A DNA stretch of 64,000 nt, taken from positions 1 to 64,000 of the forward strand of contig CANXME010000231.1 of the NCBI GenBank assembly GCA_948144175.1, written 5' to 3'. The DNA is from Closterium sp. NIES-65 (taxonomy: Eukaryota > Streptophyta > Zygnematophyceae > Desmidiales > Closteriaceae). Numbering within the stretch: the stretch's first letter is position 1; the number at the start of each line of letters is the position of its first letter. The position numbers and the translations under genes were made by a program. Positions 11,861 to 23,600 of this stretch are shown in pieces. The notes beneath the pieces were generated by a model. The model made no database searches, was not told the DNA's origin, and saw nothing but the letters and a program-made list of their open reading frames with translations.

Positions 11861-12205
11861 TGTGAGGTGTGAGAATAAGCGAACAGGAATGAATGAACTA
11901 GCAGTGAAATGAGTACAAGTAGAAAACCCTAGAATTGTGTACCCCCTATAGGCTAACCCACTGTAGCCTACACAAGCATAACATATATAATGTTTGACAC
12001 ACCCCCATAGGCAAAGTGGGGGAGAACAAGGGGTCACAAGACCAGTCAAGCAAAGCAAAGCAAGCTCAGGGTGGATCACAAAGTCACCACACAGTCCGAG
12101 CACAAGAGCAGGGCCAGAGGCCAGTTCACATGCAGGAGTACAGACATATATATAAAACTAGACAAGCAAGAGCAGGTATATATATATGTCACAGTACAAG
12201 TGAAG

Positions 12206-15200
12206 TCAAGAGGAGAGCAAGTGAGGCAAGACAGGCACAAGACCCAGCTGGGTGCAAAAGCGCTGATGGTCACAAGGCGCGAGTGCCTTGGTGAACACAT
12301 CAGCAGTGTTGGCCTCAGAGGCCACGTACGCAAGTTGCAACTGACCACGCTGCTGCAGCTCACGAGCAAGGAAGTAGCGGAGAGCAATGTGCTTCGTTCT
12401 GTGCTCCAAGCGCTGCTCTCGACACAAGGCCAGCATGGCCTTGTTGTCTACGTACAGCACTGGAGGAGAACGAGGCGGCTCTCCAAGGTCAGTCAGCAGG
12501 TAGGTGAGCCAGCGAAGCTCCTGTGCAGCCATGGCCCCGGCGTAGATCTCAGCCTCACAACTGGAGCCGAGAACCGAAGACGAGCGAGTAGACCGCCACG
12601 AGACAGAGCCGGAACCAAGGCTGAAGGTGTAACCCTGTGACGACCGCTGCGTAGCCTGGTCGTCAGCCCAAGAAGCGTCCGCGTGGCCGGTAAGGACCAC
12701 TGGACTCCGCCCTCCAAGCACAAGCCCCATGCCCGACGTACTGCACAGGTAGCGCAATACCCTCTTCGCTGCAGCCATGTGCTCTGGTCTGTGTCTCCCA
12801 GGAGCAACATAGCGTGCAAGAATGCTCAGAGGATATGCAAGGTCAGGTCGTGTGCAGGTCATCAGGTACATGAGGCACCCAACAAGCTCTGCATACGGAC
12901 CACTCGACTCTACGGACTCATCCGAAGGCAGAGCTGAGAGTGAGTGGCGAGTAGGCAGAGGAGTGGCCTGAGGCGAGGAGTATGTGAAGCCGAAGCGCTG
13001 AAGGACCTGCTGCACCATGTGTGACTGAGTCAAGGTAATGGTGCGGCGTGCTCTGTCCCGAGTGATCTGCAAGCCAAGGTAGCTGCGCAGTTCACCCAGG
13101 TCTGTGCACGTGTGTCTCTTCAGCAGTTCGGACTTCACGTAGGCGAGTCCAGCAGTGTCCGCTGTGGCAAAGACCAAGTCGTCAACGTACACGAGGATGT
13201 AGAACGGCGGCAGTGAAGTGTCGGTGCGCAGAAACAGCGACGGGTCAGCAGTAGAAGGAGCAAACCCAAGAGCCGCAAGCGTAGTCCTCAGTGTGTCGTG
13301 CCACTCACGCGGTGCCTGGCGGAGACCGTAGACTGGCCGTCGGAGGCTCCACTGGGTGCCAGGAGGGAAAGTCCCAGTGAAGCCAGGTGGACGGCGCAGC
13401 CAGATCTCCTTGTGCAGGCTACCCTGCAGGAACGCAGTGCTGAAGTCGAGAGAGTGAAGCTCGTAGTCGCGCTGAGCGGCTATGTGCAGCAGCACCCAAA
13501 GAGTGGTCATCTTCGGGGTGGGAGAGAAGGTCTGAAAGTAGTCAACTCCCTGCCGCTGACTGAAGCCACGAGCAACGTACCGCGCCTTGAAGACAGGTGG
13601 AGAGCCCGGCGGCCGCTTCACCCGGAAGATCCACATCCCACTGACGATGTTCGCCCCAGGAGGGGGAACTGCGTCAACGTAGGTGCCTGTGGACTTCCAG
13701 GAAGCCATCTCTGCATCCATAGCTGCCTGCCACTGAGAGGAGTAGGGACCCTCTACGGCCTCCGCGTAAGAACGCGGAGTCGGGATGTCTAGTGCATCCG
13801 GGTCTCCCTCAGGGGCAAGCAGTACAGACGCGAGATGAGGTGAAGCAGCCGCTAGATACTGTAACTCCTCCTGTTTGTCCTCTAGGACGTCCGTGCCAAG
13901 AGCACACTCACCCCCGACGGACGGAGGACAGACAGACGCAGACTCAGCAACAAGACCAGCAGCGTAGTCGAGACGACAGCGAGCAGCAAAGTCAACGAGC
14001 TCAGCGACTAGAGCAGACGCAGCAGTGGACTCAAAAGAGGGGTCAGTGACGACAGTAGCAAGCAGACGCGTGACAGTAGGACTCGCAGCGCGAAGAGAGT
14101 CTGACTCAGGGTCGGCAAGCGCAGGAAGAGAGGACTCAGGAGGAGAAGGCAAAGGGGCACGCAGAGGAGCAGTGGACGGACGCAGAGACATCCGGTGCGT
14201 GCCAGGGACAGGAGGAGGACGCTGACGCGAACCGCGACCACTAGCGCGAGCAGCACGAACAGGCGACGCGGGACGAGACGCAGGCTCACGACGCTCAGCA
14301 AGACCTCCAGTAGGACCAGTGTAAGGAGAGGGAGCAGGCAGAGGAGAGGAAGGCTCCAACAGTGACTGCGACTGGACAGGCTGTGGACACTCTACCGAAG
14401 GAGAAAGACCAAGAACCTGCTGTAGGAGCGGAACGAAGTACGGCCGAGGCCGCGCGGCAGCTCCAGACTCAGCAGGGACAGCACCAGCACCCTCAGCGAC
14501 AGCACCAGCGCCACCCACACCTCCAGCGGCAGGACCAACAGCAGTAGGCTCAGCACCAACGCCCTCAGCACCTCCAGCACCAGGAGGACCCGCAGGTCCT
14601 GCAGCTCCGGGACCGGCAGCACCCGCACCCTCGACGGTCGAAGAAGCTCCAGCTCCAGCTCCAGCAGCACCTCCAGACTCAGCAGCACGCCTCTAGCGGC
14701 GAGCGTACCACTCGCGCAGCTCCTGTGGAGAGAGGGGCTCCCGGCGAGACGCAGCAGCAGGAGAAACCCCAGGCTCAGCAGCTCCAGACGCAGCAGGGAC
14801 AGCACCAGCGCCCTCAGAGACAGCACCAGCGCCACCCACACCTCCAGCGGCAGGACCAACAGCAGCAGGCTCAGCACCAACGCCCTCAGCAGCTCCAGCT
14901 CCAGAAGGACCCGCAGGTCCAGTAGCTCCGGGACCGGCAGCACCCGCACCCTCAAAGGTCGAAGAAGCTCCAGCTCCAGCTCCAGCAGCACCTCCAGACT
15001 CAGCAGCACGCCTCCAGCGGCGAGCGAACCACTCGCGCAGCTCCTGTGGAGAGAGGGGCTCCCGGCGAGACGCAGCAGCAGGAGAAACTCCAGGCTCAGC
15101 AGCTCCAGACGCAGCACCCCCAGGCTCAGCAGCTCCCGACCCAGCACCCCCAGACCCATCACCTCCAGGCACAGCACCCCCCTGCTCAGCACCCCCAGGC

Positions 15201-17503
15201 TCCGCACTCTCCGCAGTAGCACCCGCAGGCCCAGTACCCCCAGCAGTAGCACCCCCAGGCTCAGCACCCCCGCGCACAGCACCCCCAGAGTCAGCACCCC
15301 CAGGCTCAGCACCCGCAGCAGCACCAGAGTCACCTGTAACCTCGACCGGGTCAACGGCGTCTACCTGGGACACACCTGAGGGGGCAGGAACCTGAGGGGG
15401 GAGGGGGTCTACCGGGGGGGGAACCGGTACAAGGAAGTCCGGGGGAGGGGGGAGGGAAGGAGTGCGGTAGGGGAAGAGACGGTAGAAGGGGACTGACTCG
15501 TCGAACGTGACGTCCTGGGAGGACAGAACATGACGAGAGGAGGGGTGGTAAAACTGCCACCCTGGGGCGTCAGTGGGGAAGCCAAGGAAGACACAGGGAG
15601 CAGCACGAGGGGACAGCTTGTCCGCAGACAAGTCGCGGACAAACGCCCGAGATCCCCAGACACGGAACACAGACGCATCGCCAACCTTCCCTGTCCACAG
15701 CAAGGCTGGGGACATCGCAGGCCGAGAGACCGGGGGGTGAAGGTTGAGCTGATGCGCCGCGTACCTCACCGCAAACGGCCACAGAAAATGGGGGGCAGCC
15801 GCATGCATCATGGACGTACGAGCGACATCCATGACCATGCCAATGCGGCGCTCAGCAATCCCATTTTGCTGTGGTGAGTCCGGAAGCGTGAAGGACTGGC
15901 GGATGCCTCGCGCACGACAGTAGGCACGCAGAAGGCCAGAGGAGAACTCTCCGCCTCTGTCCGAGTGCAGACGCAGAACAGGAAAGTCCGAGCCGAAGCT
16001 CTTCCTGAGCTGGAGACGAGCCTCGCGGATCCAGTCGATCAGCACCTCACTGACCTCACCCTTGCTGCGCAAGGGGAGGACTGTGGTGTGACGCGAGTAG
16101 TCGTCAACCACCAACAGGAAGTAGCGCTCGTAATCCTGCCCACGGACGGGGGCTGGGCCCCACACATCCATGTGAAGCGTCTGCAGGGGAGCCTCTGTCG
16201 GGGGGAAGTGGGAGGAGTGAGGAGTAGCCCGGAGGCGACCCTCGACACAGGGGACACAGGAAGGTCCTGGCCCGGAGGGGAGAGGAGGGAGAGACTGGGG
16301 AAGACCAGAGACAAGGACACGGGAAGCCATGCTCCGAAGACGGGGCAAGGAGGGGTGGCCAAGACGGTGGTGCCACAGGAGAGTCTCGTGAGACAGGAGG
16401 CGACAAGTACAGGGGGCAGACTCAAGACCAGACCTGGACGCAGCAGCAAACACCTGACCCGACGCTGCTACCTGACCGGACGCGGGGACAGGAGGAGACT
16501 CAGTGGTCAGGGTGTAGAGGCTCGACCCCGGCCGACGCGAGAACGTGGCCAGGTGCCGGCCTGTGCGTGCGTCCGTGCAGTGGGTCACCCGCTGACTCGC
16601 AGGAGTGAACTGGTGAACCCCCGCATCCTGTAGGTCTGCACCACTCACCAAGTTCGTCGAGAACGAGGGGAGGTACAGGCCAGACAGGGTGCCCGAGGGG
16701 GCAGCCGGACACGGGAGGACAGTGGAGAAGTGAGCGAGGACAGGACCCCCAGAGGGGTCAGCCAGGGAGACTGCAACCGGCCGACCAAGCGGCGTGAGTG
16801 TGGTGCGGTCCCGAAAGAAGGAGCGAGAAGCCCCAGAGTCAAGTGTAAAGGTGAGGGAGGCCGAAGCCAACGCGGTACCTGAGAGCGCAGCCTCACCCGC
16901 ACCTGAGGAAGCAGACTCACTAGCACCTAGAGCAGCAGCCGCACCTGTACCTGGAGCAAGAGACTCACTAGCACCCAGAGCAGCAGCCTCACCAGTAGCT
17001 AGAGCAGCAGGTCCTATACCTGGGTCAGGCGGGACGCACAGGTGACCTGCACGGTCAGCACTAGTAGGCAATGCATACATGGCAGTGAGAATAGCATCAT
17101 AGTCAAGAGCATATATATCTACCCTCTGCCTAAGCAACTCCACCCAGTCGGGAAGCTCAGCCTCGTCGCCAAACACGGTACGCCAGGCGTCGCTCAGACG
17201 GGCGAAGCAGCGGGACGGTGTATGACTACGTGTCCCACAAGGCTGACCAGTCCGAGTACCAGTGCGAATCACGTAAGAGCAGCGAACAGCACTGAGAGAC
17301 CCTCCACTCTGAGCGTACCACTCACGAAGCTGGCGAGGCATGAGAGACACGCGAGAGGGTCGCGGGAGCTGCATCTGGCCGCCACCACGAGTAGAAGCAG
17401 CAGGAGTGGTAGTAGGAGTAGCGTCGCCACCCCTACAGCCCCAACCAGCGTACCACTCACGCAGCTGCTGCGGCGGGGACGGCGGGGACGGCGGGGCCGT
17501 CAC
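12206..17503 (-). pseudogene. Copia C pol polyprotein with one in-frame stop
   Basis: A single frame runs from 17503 to the stop at 12206, interrupted only by TAG at about 14693-14695 (TGG in the neighbouring duplicate copy). Order: cysteine/histidine motif (CSYVI...CG...HTPSRCF), protease (TLDSGASRSFF), pre-integrase (LLWHHRLGHPS), integrase (MDVWGP, HSDRGGEF, PQQNGIAERR), Ala/Gly/Pro linker, RT (YVDDLVFA) and RNase H (GHADASWADD) to ...LVPVLPHLLSS. The first residue after the leader repeats is already in the post-capsid linker: about 350 residues of gag are missing compared with copia D. With identical LTRs this suggests recent movement using proteins supplied by a complete relative. Confidence 0.9.
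14461..15102 (-). repeat. 321-bp in-frame tandem duplication in copia C
   Basis: Two head-to-tail copies, 14461-14781 and 14782-15102, of 107 codons each, encode the SPQELREW(Y/F)ARR...AVPA(A/E)SGAA segment of the integrase-RT linker. They differ at scattered sites, and the left copy holds the premature TAG. The change is frame-neutral and lies in a non-catalytic spacer. Confidence 0.85.
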
Positions 17504-17995
17504 GAAGGGACGGCGGGGCCGTCAGGAGGTGACCGGGCCGCGACGGGGGCAGGCGGCGGGGCCGCGTAAGGGCCTGGGCGGGGCCGCGACAGAGCCGTCG
17601 GCGGGGCCGCGTGAAAGCCGGGGCGGGGCCGCGTAGAAGCCGGGGCGGGGCCGCGCGAGAGCAGGCGGTGGGGCCGCGAAGGAGCCGGGGCGGGGCCGCG
17701 TGAGAGCAGGCGGCGGAGCCGCGTAAGGGCCTGGGCGGGGCCGCGACAAAGCCGTCGGCGGGGCCGCGTGAAAGCCGGGGCGGGGCCGCGTAGAAGCCGG
17801 GGCGGGGCCGCGCGAGAGCAGGCGGCGGGGCCGCGAAGGAGCCGGGGCGGGGCCGCGTGAGAGCAGGCGGCGGGGCCGCGACAGAGAGGGCGGCGGGGCC
17901 GCGTCAGTGAAGGCGGGGGGGCCGCAGGGGAAATGGCGACCCGAGGGGTCGCTAAAAAAAAGATCGCGCCTCGGGGGGCGCTTCGGTGGGCCCAA
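17504..17995 (-). repeat. GC-rich tandem-repeat leader of copia C
   Basis: Repeats built on GGGGCCGCG plus a short variable spacer (for example GAGAGCAGGCGGCG, TAGAAGCCGGGGC). A longer block at about 17565-17720 is repeated almost exactly at 17725-17870. The leader is open on the minus strand in the pol frame up to a stop near 17522. It takes the place where gag begins in copia D. Confidence 0.8.
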
Positions 17996-18544
17996 AAAAA
18001 AACGGTCCGTAGAAGGACCCGCTCTATACCATGTGAGAATAAGCGAACAGGAATGAATGAACTAGCAGTGAAATGAGTACAAGTAGAAAACCCTAGAATT
18101 GTGTACCCCCTATAGGCTAACCCACTGTAGCCTACACAAGCATAACATATATAATGTTTGACATGAGGATCTAGGATCGAGCTCAGAAAAGATTATTCAA
18201 ATTGAATTGAATTGAATTGAATGTCCACCTGGGTACAACACGAGGCTATATTTAGGCTCGACACAAGGCCCCGTAACCAGGTGTTACGCGAAGGTTCTGC
18301 GGGTCGCGAAGCGTCCCGAACAGATCCGTACCGAATTCGGTAGAAGGCAATTCGGTGGCAACCGAAAAGCCAGAATTCGGTGCACGCAACCTAGCTCGGT
18401 GCTATAACTATAATAAAATATAGGAAAGCACCTAGCCTAGGAAATCAAGCAATTCATGCATGCATATGATTATCCTATGCTAGAAATAGCATGATAAAGT
18501 AGAGGCAAGCAAGCATAGCTGGCATAAGCCGTCGTACTCTCACA

Positions 18545-19430
18545 GGCGGCTGGGCTGCTCGGCTGCTCGGCGGCTCGGCGGCTCGGCGCCTGGGCGGCTC
18601 GGCTGCACGGCGGCTCGGCTGCACGGCGGCTCGGCTGGTGGGGGGCCGGGCGGCTCGGCGGCAGGGCGGCTCGGCTCCTCTGGTACAGGGCGACGCGGCG
18701 GTCTGCGGCTCGGGCGCGTTGCTGCAGGAGGGGAGAGCGGCGGGGCCGCAGCAGACGGGCGGCGGGACCCGTTGACGTAGGGCGGCGGGGCCGGTGAAGT
18801 AGGGCGGCGGGGCCCTTGAAGTAGGGCGGCGGGGCCCTTGAAGTAGGGCGGCGGGGCCGCAGGTGTAGGGCGGCGGGGCCGCAGTAGACGGGCGGCGGGG
18901 CCGCAGATGTAGGGCGGCGGGGCCGCTGAAGTAGGGCGGCGGGGCCCGTTGAAGTAGGGCGGCGGGGCCGCGAAGTGGGCCGGCGGGGCCGCTGAAGAAG
19001 GGTGGCGGGGCCGCGAAGTGGGGCGGCGGGGCCGCAGCTGACGGGCGGCGGGGCCGCTGAAGCAGGGCGGCGGGGCCGCGAAGTGGGGCTGCGGGGCCGC
19101 GAAGTGGGGCGGCGGGGCCGCTGAACAGGGCGGCGGGGCCGCGACGTAGAGCGGCGGAGCCGCGAAGTAGGGCGGCGGGGCCGTAGGAGTAGGGCGGCGA
19201 GGCCGCAGTTAGGGCGGCGGGGCCGCGAATGCGGGTGGCGGGGCCACGCTAGTAGGTGGCGGGGCCGCACGAACGGGCGACGGGGCCGCTAAGGTAGGGA
19301 GGGCCGCTAGGGCATAGGGGCCGCTAGGGCGGCTCGACGAGGTGAGAGCGCGAGTCGGGCGGAGCGCGCTTCGGGCAGGAAAAAATTCGAAATTTGGTGG
19401 GCCCTAGGCACAGTTCCCACAGGGGAACCT
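18545..19430 (-). repeat. Copia A leader: GC-rich tandem repeats
   Basis: More than 25 imperfect units of the form AGGGCGGCGGGGCC plus a short spacer (GCGAAGTGG, CTTGAAGT and similar) occupy about 18770-19290. Before them are GGCGGCTCGG-type units that continue on the other side of Gypsy 1 at 6270-6299, which confirms the two halves were once joined. Confidence 0.8.
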
Positions 19431-19562
19431 GCTCGATACCATGAGAAAATGAGAACGAGAATGAATGACTAAGGAATGGAAGTGATACAAATATGCAACC
19501 CTAGAAATGTGTACCCCATATAGGCTACCCCACTATAGCCTACACAATATTATAATTTGACA
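19431..19562 (-). repeat. Copia A 5' LTR and primer-binding site
   Basis: The LTR is 19442-19562 (121 bp): on the minus strand it begins TGTCAAATTATAATATTGTG and ends TTCTCA. The adjacent minus-strand PBS at 19431-19441 is TGGTATCGAGC, near the initiator tRNA-Met complement. The right TSD candidate is GCTAC (19563-19567); the other LTR lies outside the window. Confidence 0.85.
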
Positions 19563-20257
19563 GCTACTGATATAGGGTTTCTCAAATTTCGTAGGTTAAT
19601 GCGTGGTAGATTCCGTCGCGATATGCATACAATGATTACGCTTGTCTGATGGTCTCCGCAACTTGGTAGTTGGTGTTTGTCCCGCGCTACTAAGGGTTGT
19701 CTTTTTCAGGAACAGCTCTACAGTATCGGCTGTCTAATTACACGATACTAGTGTATGCACTGTGCAACCCTACATCACGACAAATTCGGATCATGCGGGG
19801 CGTTACAAGGCAGAATATCCCAGCGGAAATGGGTCGTCAAGCCTGACTACCGATTGACGACTTGATGACACTTTGCCCCGGGTAGAAAAAATCTAAAACC
19901 CTATCCGATGGCATGCCATCCTAGGGAGGCATCAACCCTAAATCCATGCCTCCCTCTGTTTAGGGTTGATGCCTCCCTGACCGGATGCATGCCCGAATGG
20001 GTTTCATTTTTCTTTTCCCACGGGCAGCAAGCTCCCCCGGGCGGACTTGCTTGTCTGCTGAGTTATATTCGGAGCTAACCTACATATATTCGAGAAAGTT
20101 ACGCATTGTAGTTACACAACAAAAACTAGCCGAGAAACGTTTTACCTAAACCGCGTAAGCTTTTGTAGGGTCGATCGGATTTAGGGAATTCAAAATAGTG
20201 CTTACGTGGTGCATGAGTGGTAGACAGGATTGACACAAATTTGAAAGACGTCGAGTC
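19563..20257. other. Non-coding spacer between copia A and copia D
   Basis: AT-richer sequence with no credible gene. Its only structure is the palindrome described separately. The last 5 bases (GAGTC, 20253-20257) are the left TSD of copia D, so before that insertion this spacer ran straight into 27680. Confidence 0.7.
19877..20025. repeat. Long imperfect palindrome with a perfect 20-bp stem
   Basis: Arms 19923-19942 (AGGGAGGCATCAACCCTAAA) and 19959-19978 are exact reverse complements around a 16-base loop. The pairing continues imperfectly outward through GGCATGC-ATCC and an A-rich/T-rich pair to about 19877 and 20025. It could be a foldback or MITE remnant, or the template of a small-RNA hairpin. 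No TSD was identified. Confidence 0.75.
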
Positions 20258-20390
20258 TGTGAAAACAAAGAACGAGAGTGGAATGACTATGAACGAAGTG
20301 AGTACAAATAGGAAACCCTAATTGGGTTGTACCCCCTATGGGATACCCCACTATAGCCTACACAATAGTATAAGCTATATAGTTCTGACA
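20258..20390 (-). repeat. Copia D 3' LTR
   Basis: 133 bp, identical to the 5' LTR at 27542-27674. A CTATATAG box lies within 20 bases of the LTR start, so U3 must be very short if it is the promoter. Between it and the stop codon of pol (20602) is a 3' untranslated stretch with GCAAAGCAAAGC and TATATA runs, also present in copia C. Confidence 0.93.
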
Positions 20391-20601
20391 CACCCCCATA
20401 GGCAAAGTGGGGGAGAACAAGGGGTCACAAGACCAGTCAAGCAAAGCAAAGCAAAGCTCAGGGTGGATCACAAAGTCACCACACATTCCGAGCACAAGTT
20501 CAAGGCCACATGGCCAGTTCACATGCAAGATCATATATAGAGATATACAAGAATCAAGCAAGCAAGAGCAAGAGTATATATAGGCGAAGGTACAAGCAAG
20601 G

Positions 20602-23600
20602 TCAAGAGGAGAGCAAGTGAGGCAAGACAGGCACAAGACCCAACTGCGTGCAACAACGCTGATGATCACAAGGCGCAAGTGCCTTGGTGAAGACATCAGC
20701 AGTGTTGGCCTCAGAGGCCACGTACGCAAGTCGCAAGTGTCCACGCTGCTGTAGCTCACGAGCAAGAAAGTAGCGGAGAGCAATGTGCTTCGTTCTGTGC
20801 TCCAGTCGCTGCTCTCGACACAAGGCCAGCATGGCCTTGTTGTCTACGTACAGGACTGGAGGAGAACGAGGCTGCTCTCCAAGGTCGGTCAACAGGTAGG
20901 TGAGCCAGCGTAACTCCTGTGCAGCCATAGCCCCGGCGTAGATCTCAGCCTCACAACTGGAGCCGAGAACAGAAGACGAGCGGGTAGCCCGCCACGAAAC
21001 AGAGCCGGAACCAAGGCTGAAGGTGTAACCCTGTGACGACCGCTGCGTAGCCTGGTCGTCCGCCCAAGAAGCGTCCGCGTGCCCAGTGAGGACCACTGGA
21101 CTGCGCCCTCCAAGCACTAGCCCCATGCCCGACGTACTGCACAAGTAGCGCAACACCCTCTTCGCTGCAGCCATGTGCTCTGGTCGGTGTCTCCCAGGAG
21201 CAACATAGCGTGCGAGAATGCTAAGAGGGTATGCAAGGTCAGGTCGTGTGCAGGTCATCAGGTACATGAGGCAGCCAACAAGCTCTGCATACGGGCCACT
21301 CGACTCTACGGACTCATCCGAAGGCAGAGCTGAGAGCGAGTGGCGAGTAGGCAGAGGAGTGGCCTGAGGCGAGGAGTACGTGAAGCCGAAGCGCTGAAGG
21401 ACCTGCTGCACCATGTGTGACTGAGTCAGGGTAATGGTGCGGCGTGCTCTGTCCCGGGTGATCTGCAAGCCAAGGTAGCTGCGCAGTTCACCCAGGTCAG
21501 TACACGTGTGTCTCTTCTGCAGCTCGGACTTCACGTAGGCGAGTCCAGCAGTGTCAGCTGTGGCAAAGACCAAGTCGTCGACGTACACGAGGATGTAGAA
21601 CGGCGGCAGAGAGGTGTCGGTGCGCAGGAACAGCGACGGGTCGGCAGTAGAAGGAGCAAACCCAAGTGCCGCGAGCGTAGTCCTCAGTGTGTCGTGCCAC
21701 TCACGTGGCGCCTGGCGGAGACCGTAGACTGGACGCCGGAGACTCCACTGGGTACCAGGAGGGAAAGACCCAGTGAAGCCAGGTGGGCGACGCAGCCAGA
21801 TCTCCTCGTGCAGGCTGCCCTGCAAGAAAGCTGTGCTGAAGTCGAGAGAGTGCAGCTCGTAGTCACGGTGAGCAGCAACGTGCAGCAGAACCCGAAGAGT
21901 GGTCATCTTCGGGGTGGGGGAGAAGGTCTGAAAGTAGTCAACCCCCTGCCGCTGACTGAAGCCACGAGCCACGTAACGCGCCTTGAAGACAGGCGGAGAA
22001 CCCGGCGGCCGCTTCACCCTGAAAATCCACATGCCACTGACGATGTTCGCCCCAGGAGGGGGAACAGCGTCAACGTAGGTGCCTGTGGACTTCCAGGAAG
22101 CCATCTCTGCATCCATAGCTGCCTGCCACTGAGAGGAGTAGGGACCCTCTATCGCCTCCGCGTAAGAGCGCGGAGTCGGGATGTCTGGTGCATCCGGGTC
22201 TCCCTCAGGGGCTAGCAGTACAGACGCGAGACGAGGTGAAGCGGCGGCCAGACACTGGAACTCCTCCTGCCTGTCCTCAAGGACGTGCGTGCCAAGGGCA
22301 CACTCACCCCCGACGGACGGAGGACAGGCGGACTCAGACTCAGTGACAAGACGAGCAGCGTAGTCTAGACGACAGCGTGCAGCAAAGTCGACAAGCTCAG
22401 TGACAAGGGCAGACGCAGCAGACGACTCGAAGGAAGGGTCAGTGACAGCAGTAGCAAGGAGACGCGTGACAGTAGGACTGGCAGCACGAAGAGAGTCCGA
22501 CTCCGGGTCGGCAAGAGCAGGAAGAGAGGAAGCAGGAGGAGAAGGCAGAGGGGCACGCAGAGGAGCAGTAGACGGACGCAGTGACATCCGGTGCGTGCCA
22601 GGGACAGGAGGAGGACGCTGACGCGACCCGCGACCACTAGCGCGCTCAGTACGAACAGGCGACACAGGACGAGACGCAGGCTCACGACGCTCAGTAAGAC
22701 CTCCAGTCGGACCAGCGTAGGGAGAAGGAGCAGGCAAAGGGGAGGCAGGCTGTAGCTGTAACTGTGACCGGACAGGCTGCGGACCCTCTAAGGGAGGAGG
22801 AGGAGGTGTAAGACCAAGAACCTGCTGCAGGAGCGGAACGAAGTACGGTCGGGGCCGCGCGGCGACGCTAGAAACAGCAGGAACAGCACCAGCAGCCCCG
22901 GCAGGAGCACCCACTCCAGCAGCACCTCCAGCAGCACCACCAGAAGCTCCAGAACCTCCAGCCGCAGCACCAGGAGCACTGTCAGTAGGGCCGCCAACGG
23001 CAGGCTCAGCGCCAACACCCTCAGCAGGACCAGCTCCAGGAGAACTCTCAGACTCAGCAGCTCCAGCACCCACAGTACGAGCGCCGGCGGGGCGCGCAGC
23101 AGCAGTACCCTCTGCAGTCGAAGAACCACCAGCACCAGCAGCACGCCTCCAGCGCCCGGCAAACCACTCACGCAGCTCCTGTGGGGAGAGTGGCTCCCGG
23201 CGAGACGAAGCACCCCCAGGCACAGCACCTCCAGGCTCAGCACCCCTAGACACAGCACCCCCAGGCACGGCACCCCCAGGCTCAGCACCCCCAGGCTCAG
23301 CACCCCCAGGCACAGCACCCCCAGACTCGGCACCTCCAGGCTCAGCACCCCCAGGCACAGCACCCCCAAGCTCAGCACCCCCAGGCTCAGCACCCCAAGA
23401 CTCGGCACCTCCAGGCTCAGCACCCCCAGACTCCGCACCCCCAGGCTCAGCTCCCGCAGCAGCACCAGAGTCACCAGTGACCTCGACAGGCTCGACCGCG
23501 TCTACCTGGGACAGACCTGAAGGGGCAGGACCCTGAGGGGGGATGGGGACTACTGGGGGGGGACCTGGTACCAAGAAGAGCGGGGGTGGGGGGAGGGACG

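Larger units (their letters stand above)
11868..18163 (-). mobile_element. Copia C, young Ty1/copia element lacking the gag capsid domain
   Basis: 3' LTR 11868-11999 and 5' LTR 18032-18163 (132 bp each) are identical by eye. The TSD is TGAGG at 11863-11867 and 18164-18168. The 3' LTR is preceded in element orientation by the polypurine tract TATGGGGGTG. The PBS (minus strand TGGTATAGAGC) abuts the 5' LTR. It sits inside the 5' LTR of Gypsy 1. Its pol is one frame except for a single TAG near 14693, and the N-terminal gag domain found in copias B and D is absent. Confidence 0.93.
6300..18544 (-). mobile_element. Gypsy 1, chromodomain Ty3/gypsy retrotransposon with copia C nested in its 5' LTR
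   Basis: 3' LTR 6300-6682 (383 bp) and 5' LTR 11861-11867 plus 18169-18544 (also 383 bp once copia C is removed). Both begin TGTGAG and end CTCACA on the plus strand. The flanking TSD is GGCGG. A polypurine tract (minus strand GAGGGGGGACG) abuts the 3' LTR. I count 8 substitutions between the LTRs (about 2%), so this insertion is clearly older than copia C inside it. Without C the element is about 5.9 kb. It carries gag, protease, RT, RNase H, integrase and a chromodomain, but with stops and a frameshift. Confidence 0.92.
1700..19562 (-). mobile_element. Copia A, older Ty1/copia element split by two insertions
   Basis: The element runs from its 5' LTR (19442-19562), through a GC-repeat leader (18545-19430 and 6190-6299), gag and pol (6186 down to 1700). 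Gypsy 1 interrupts the leader, leaving GGCGG on both sides (6295-6299 and 18545-18549). Copia B interrupts the reverse-transcriptase region at 1699/1700. The 3' half lies beyond the left edge. Frameshifts and stops throughout mark it as the oldest layer of the stack. Confidence 0.85.

Noticed and set aside
18470..19270. 266-codon minus-strand frame near 19 kb
   Set aside because: It crosses the Gypsy 1/copia A boundary and encodes only repeat-derived RPRRP peptides.
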